Shown here: positions 56,068 to 56,482 of the stretch, in pieces
Layout: each line of letters opens with the position of its first letter
Position numbering within the stretch: the stretch's first letter is position 1
Assembly (NCBI RefSeq): GCF_000333395.1
Contig: NZ_BADA01000060.1
Span: forward strand, 1 to 56,482
Length of the DNA stretch: 56,482 bases
Source of the DNA: Microbacterium sp. B19
Lineage (GTDB): Bacteria > Actinomycetota > Actinomycetes > Actinomycetales > Microbacteriaceae
Direction: 5' to 3'
The notes under the pieces: model-generated
Seen by the model: only the letters and a program-made list of their open reading frames with translations
What the model was told of the DNA's origin: nothing
Databases searched by the model: none
Position numbers and translations under genes: made by a program

Positions 56068-56482
56068 GCAGGCCGCCCAGGCGCTCGACGGTGTCGGACG
56101 CTTCGGATCGCCCGACGAAGGCGAGGTCCCGGATGCCATGCTCCCCCGCCAGGTGTTCCGCGAGCGCGCGCATGCCCGCGGCGTTGTCCACGCGGACGCG
56201 GTGATGCTGGTCACCGTCCGGCGCGGCGCTGAAGAGCACGATCGGGATCGTCGGGGCGTACCGGGCCAGGGCGGGAGCCGTCTGCGGCGAGGGGAAGATC
56301 GCCAGCCCGTCGACGCGACCCGCGGTGTCGGCGACCGAGACGTCGGTGCCGGCCCCGCTGCTGAGCATCACGGGGCGCCCGAGCGCCCAGCACTCCAGTT
56401 CGAATCCGCGCTGCACCTCGTCGACGTACAGCGGGAACGCCCGCGGGTCGGAGAGCACGTCGTCGTCCGTCTGGTTCCACGG
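56068..56482 (-). pseudogene. LacI-family regulator, ligand-binding domain fragment
   Basis: A minus-strand frame open at the window edge reads VLSDPRAFPLYVDEVQRGFE, GRVDGLAIFPSPQTAPALAR, NAAGMRALAEHLAGEHGIRD and LAFVGRSEASDTVERLGGLR. These are the periplasmic-binding-protein-like core segments of LacI/GalR regulators. The N-terminal DNA-binding region lies beyond the window. After GGLR, at about 56,068, the frame runs into pobA antisense, so the C-terminal third is missing. Both convergent genes stop at the same point. Confidence 0.82.

Noticed and set aside
54959-56458. One continuous 499-residue minus-strand protein
   Set aside because: Only the first 130 residues resemble a LacI-type regulator; the rest is antisense to pobA with shadow-frame composition.

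Overview
The window is high-GC actinobacterial DNA. Codon use, GTG starts, 4-bp ATGA/GTGA overlaps and the gene families point to Microbacteriaceae, most likely Microbacterium (inferred from gene content; no marker gene is present). It has three blocks: a sugar/C-glycoside catabolic locus (1-24.6 kb), a foreign-looking modular island (about 24.6-50.2 kb) and a protocatechuate/4-hydroxybenzoate locus (50.2-56.5 kb). The heptamer GGATGCC/GGCATCC is frequent in both flanks and near background in the island, so the flanks look like one native chromosome interrupted by acquired DNA.

Block 1 appears dedicated to glycosides whose sugar-aglycone bond is cleaved after oxidation of the sugar. It holds an ABC importer without its own ATPase (substrate-binding lipoprotein plus two permeases) and a GMC flavin oxidase of the kind that oxidises sugar C3. 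Two Gfo/Idh/MocA oxidoreductases offer an alternative route to 3-keto sugars. There is a striking set of C-glycoside deglycosidase-like parts: three separate beta (DUF6379) genes, at least three alpha-type TIM barrels, and two genes in which beta and alpha domains are fused. Further TIM-barrel isomerases, a hydroxypyruvate isomerase, a ThuA-like protein, an NTF2-like protein, a class A flavin monooxygenase, a GH39-like protein lacking both catalytic acids, and LysR and TetR regulators complete the block. A CATAAG half-site recurs at three promoters.

Block 2 is a patchwork of small cargo units: PadR pair, zeta-type toxin-antitoxin co-transcribed with a serine recombinase, EamA and LysE exporters, MarR, an Imm5-like protein, an IS5-type transposase remnant, copper resistance (CopB, DUF305 and partners), M23 peptidase, DsbA-CDF-ArsR, B3/B4 protein, a candidate structured RNA, a TIR-domain protein, and a pentapeptide-type repeat protein. 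Several units are separated by 26-bp palindromes with 12-2-12 architecture (GGTGCGAAACCG-AT-CGGTTTCGCACC and variants). This is the size and layout of a small serine-recombinase crossover site. Related half-sites cluster upstream of the toxin-antitoxin-recombinase operon. A cassette-collecting island is the leading candidate for an undescribed system here. A small two-gene unit with LexA-like boxes is present twice in inverted orientation (35.4-35.8 and 47.4-48.0 kb).

Block 3 carries pcaHGBDC in one overlapping operon, a divergent IclR regulator with an apparent 1-base frameshift, and pobA. At about 56,066 pobA runs directly into a convergent LacI-family gene, and both are truncated at the same point, which suggests a deletion or an assembly join. 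Blocks 1 and 3 could work together (deglycosylation, then aromatic ring catabolism), but that link is inference.
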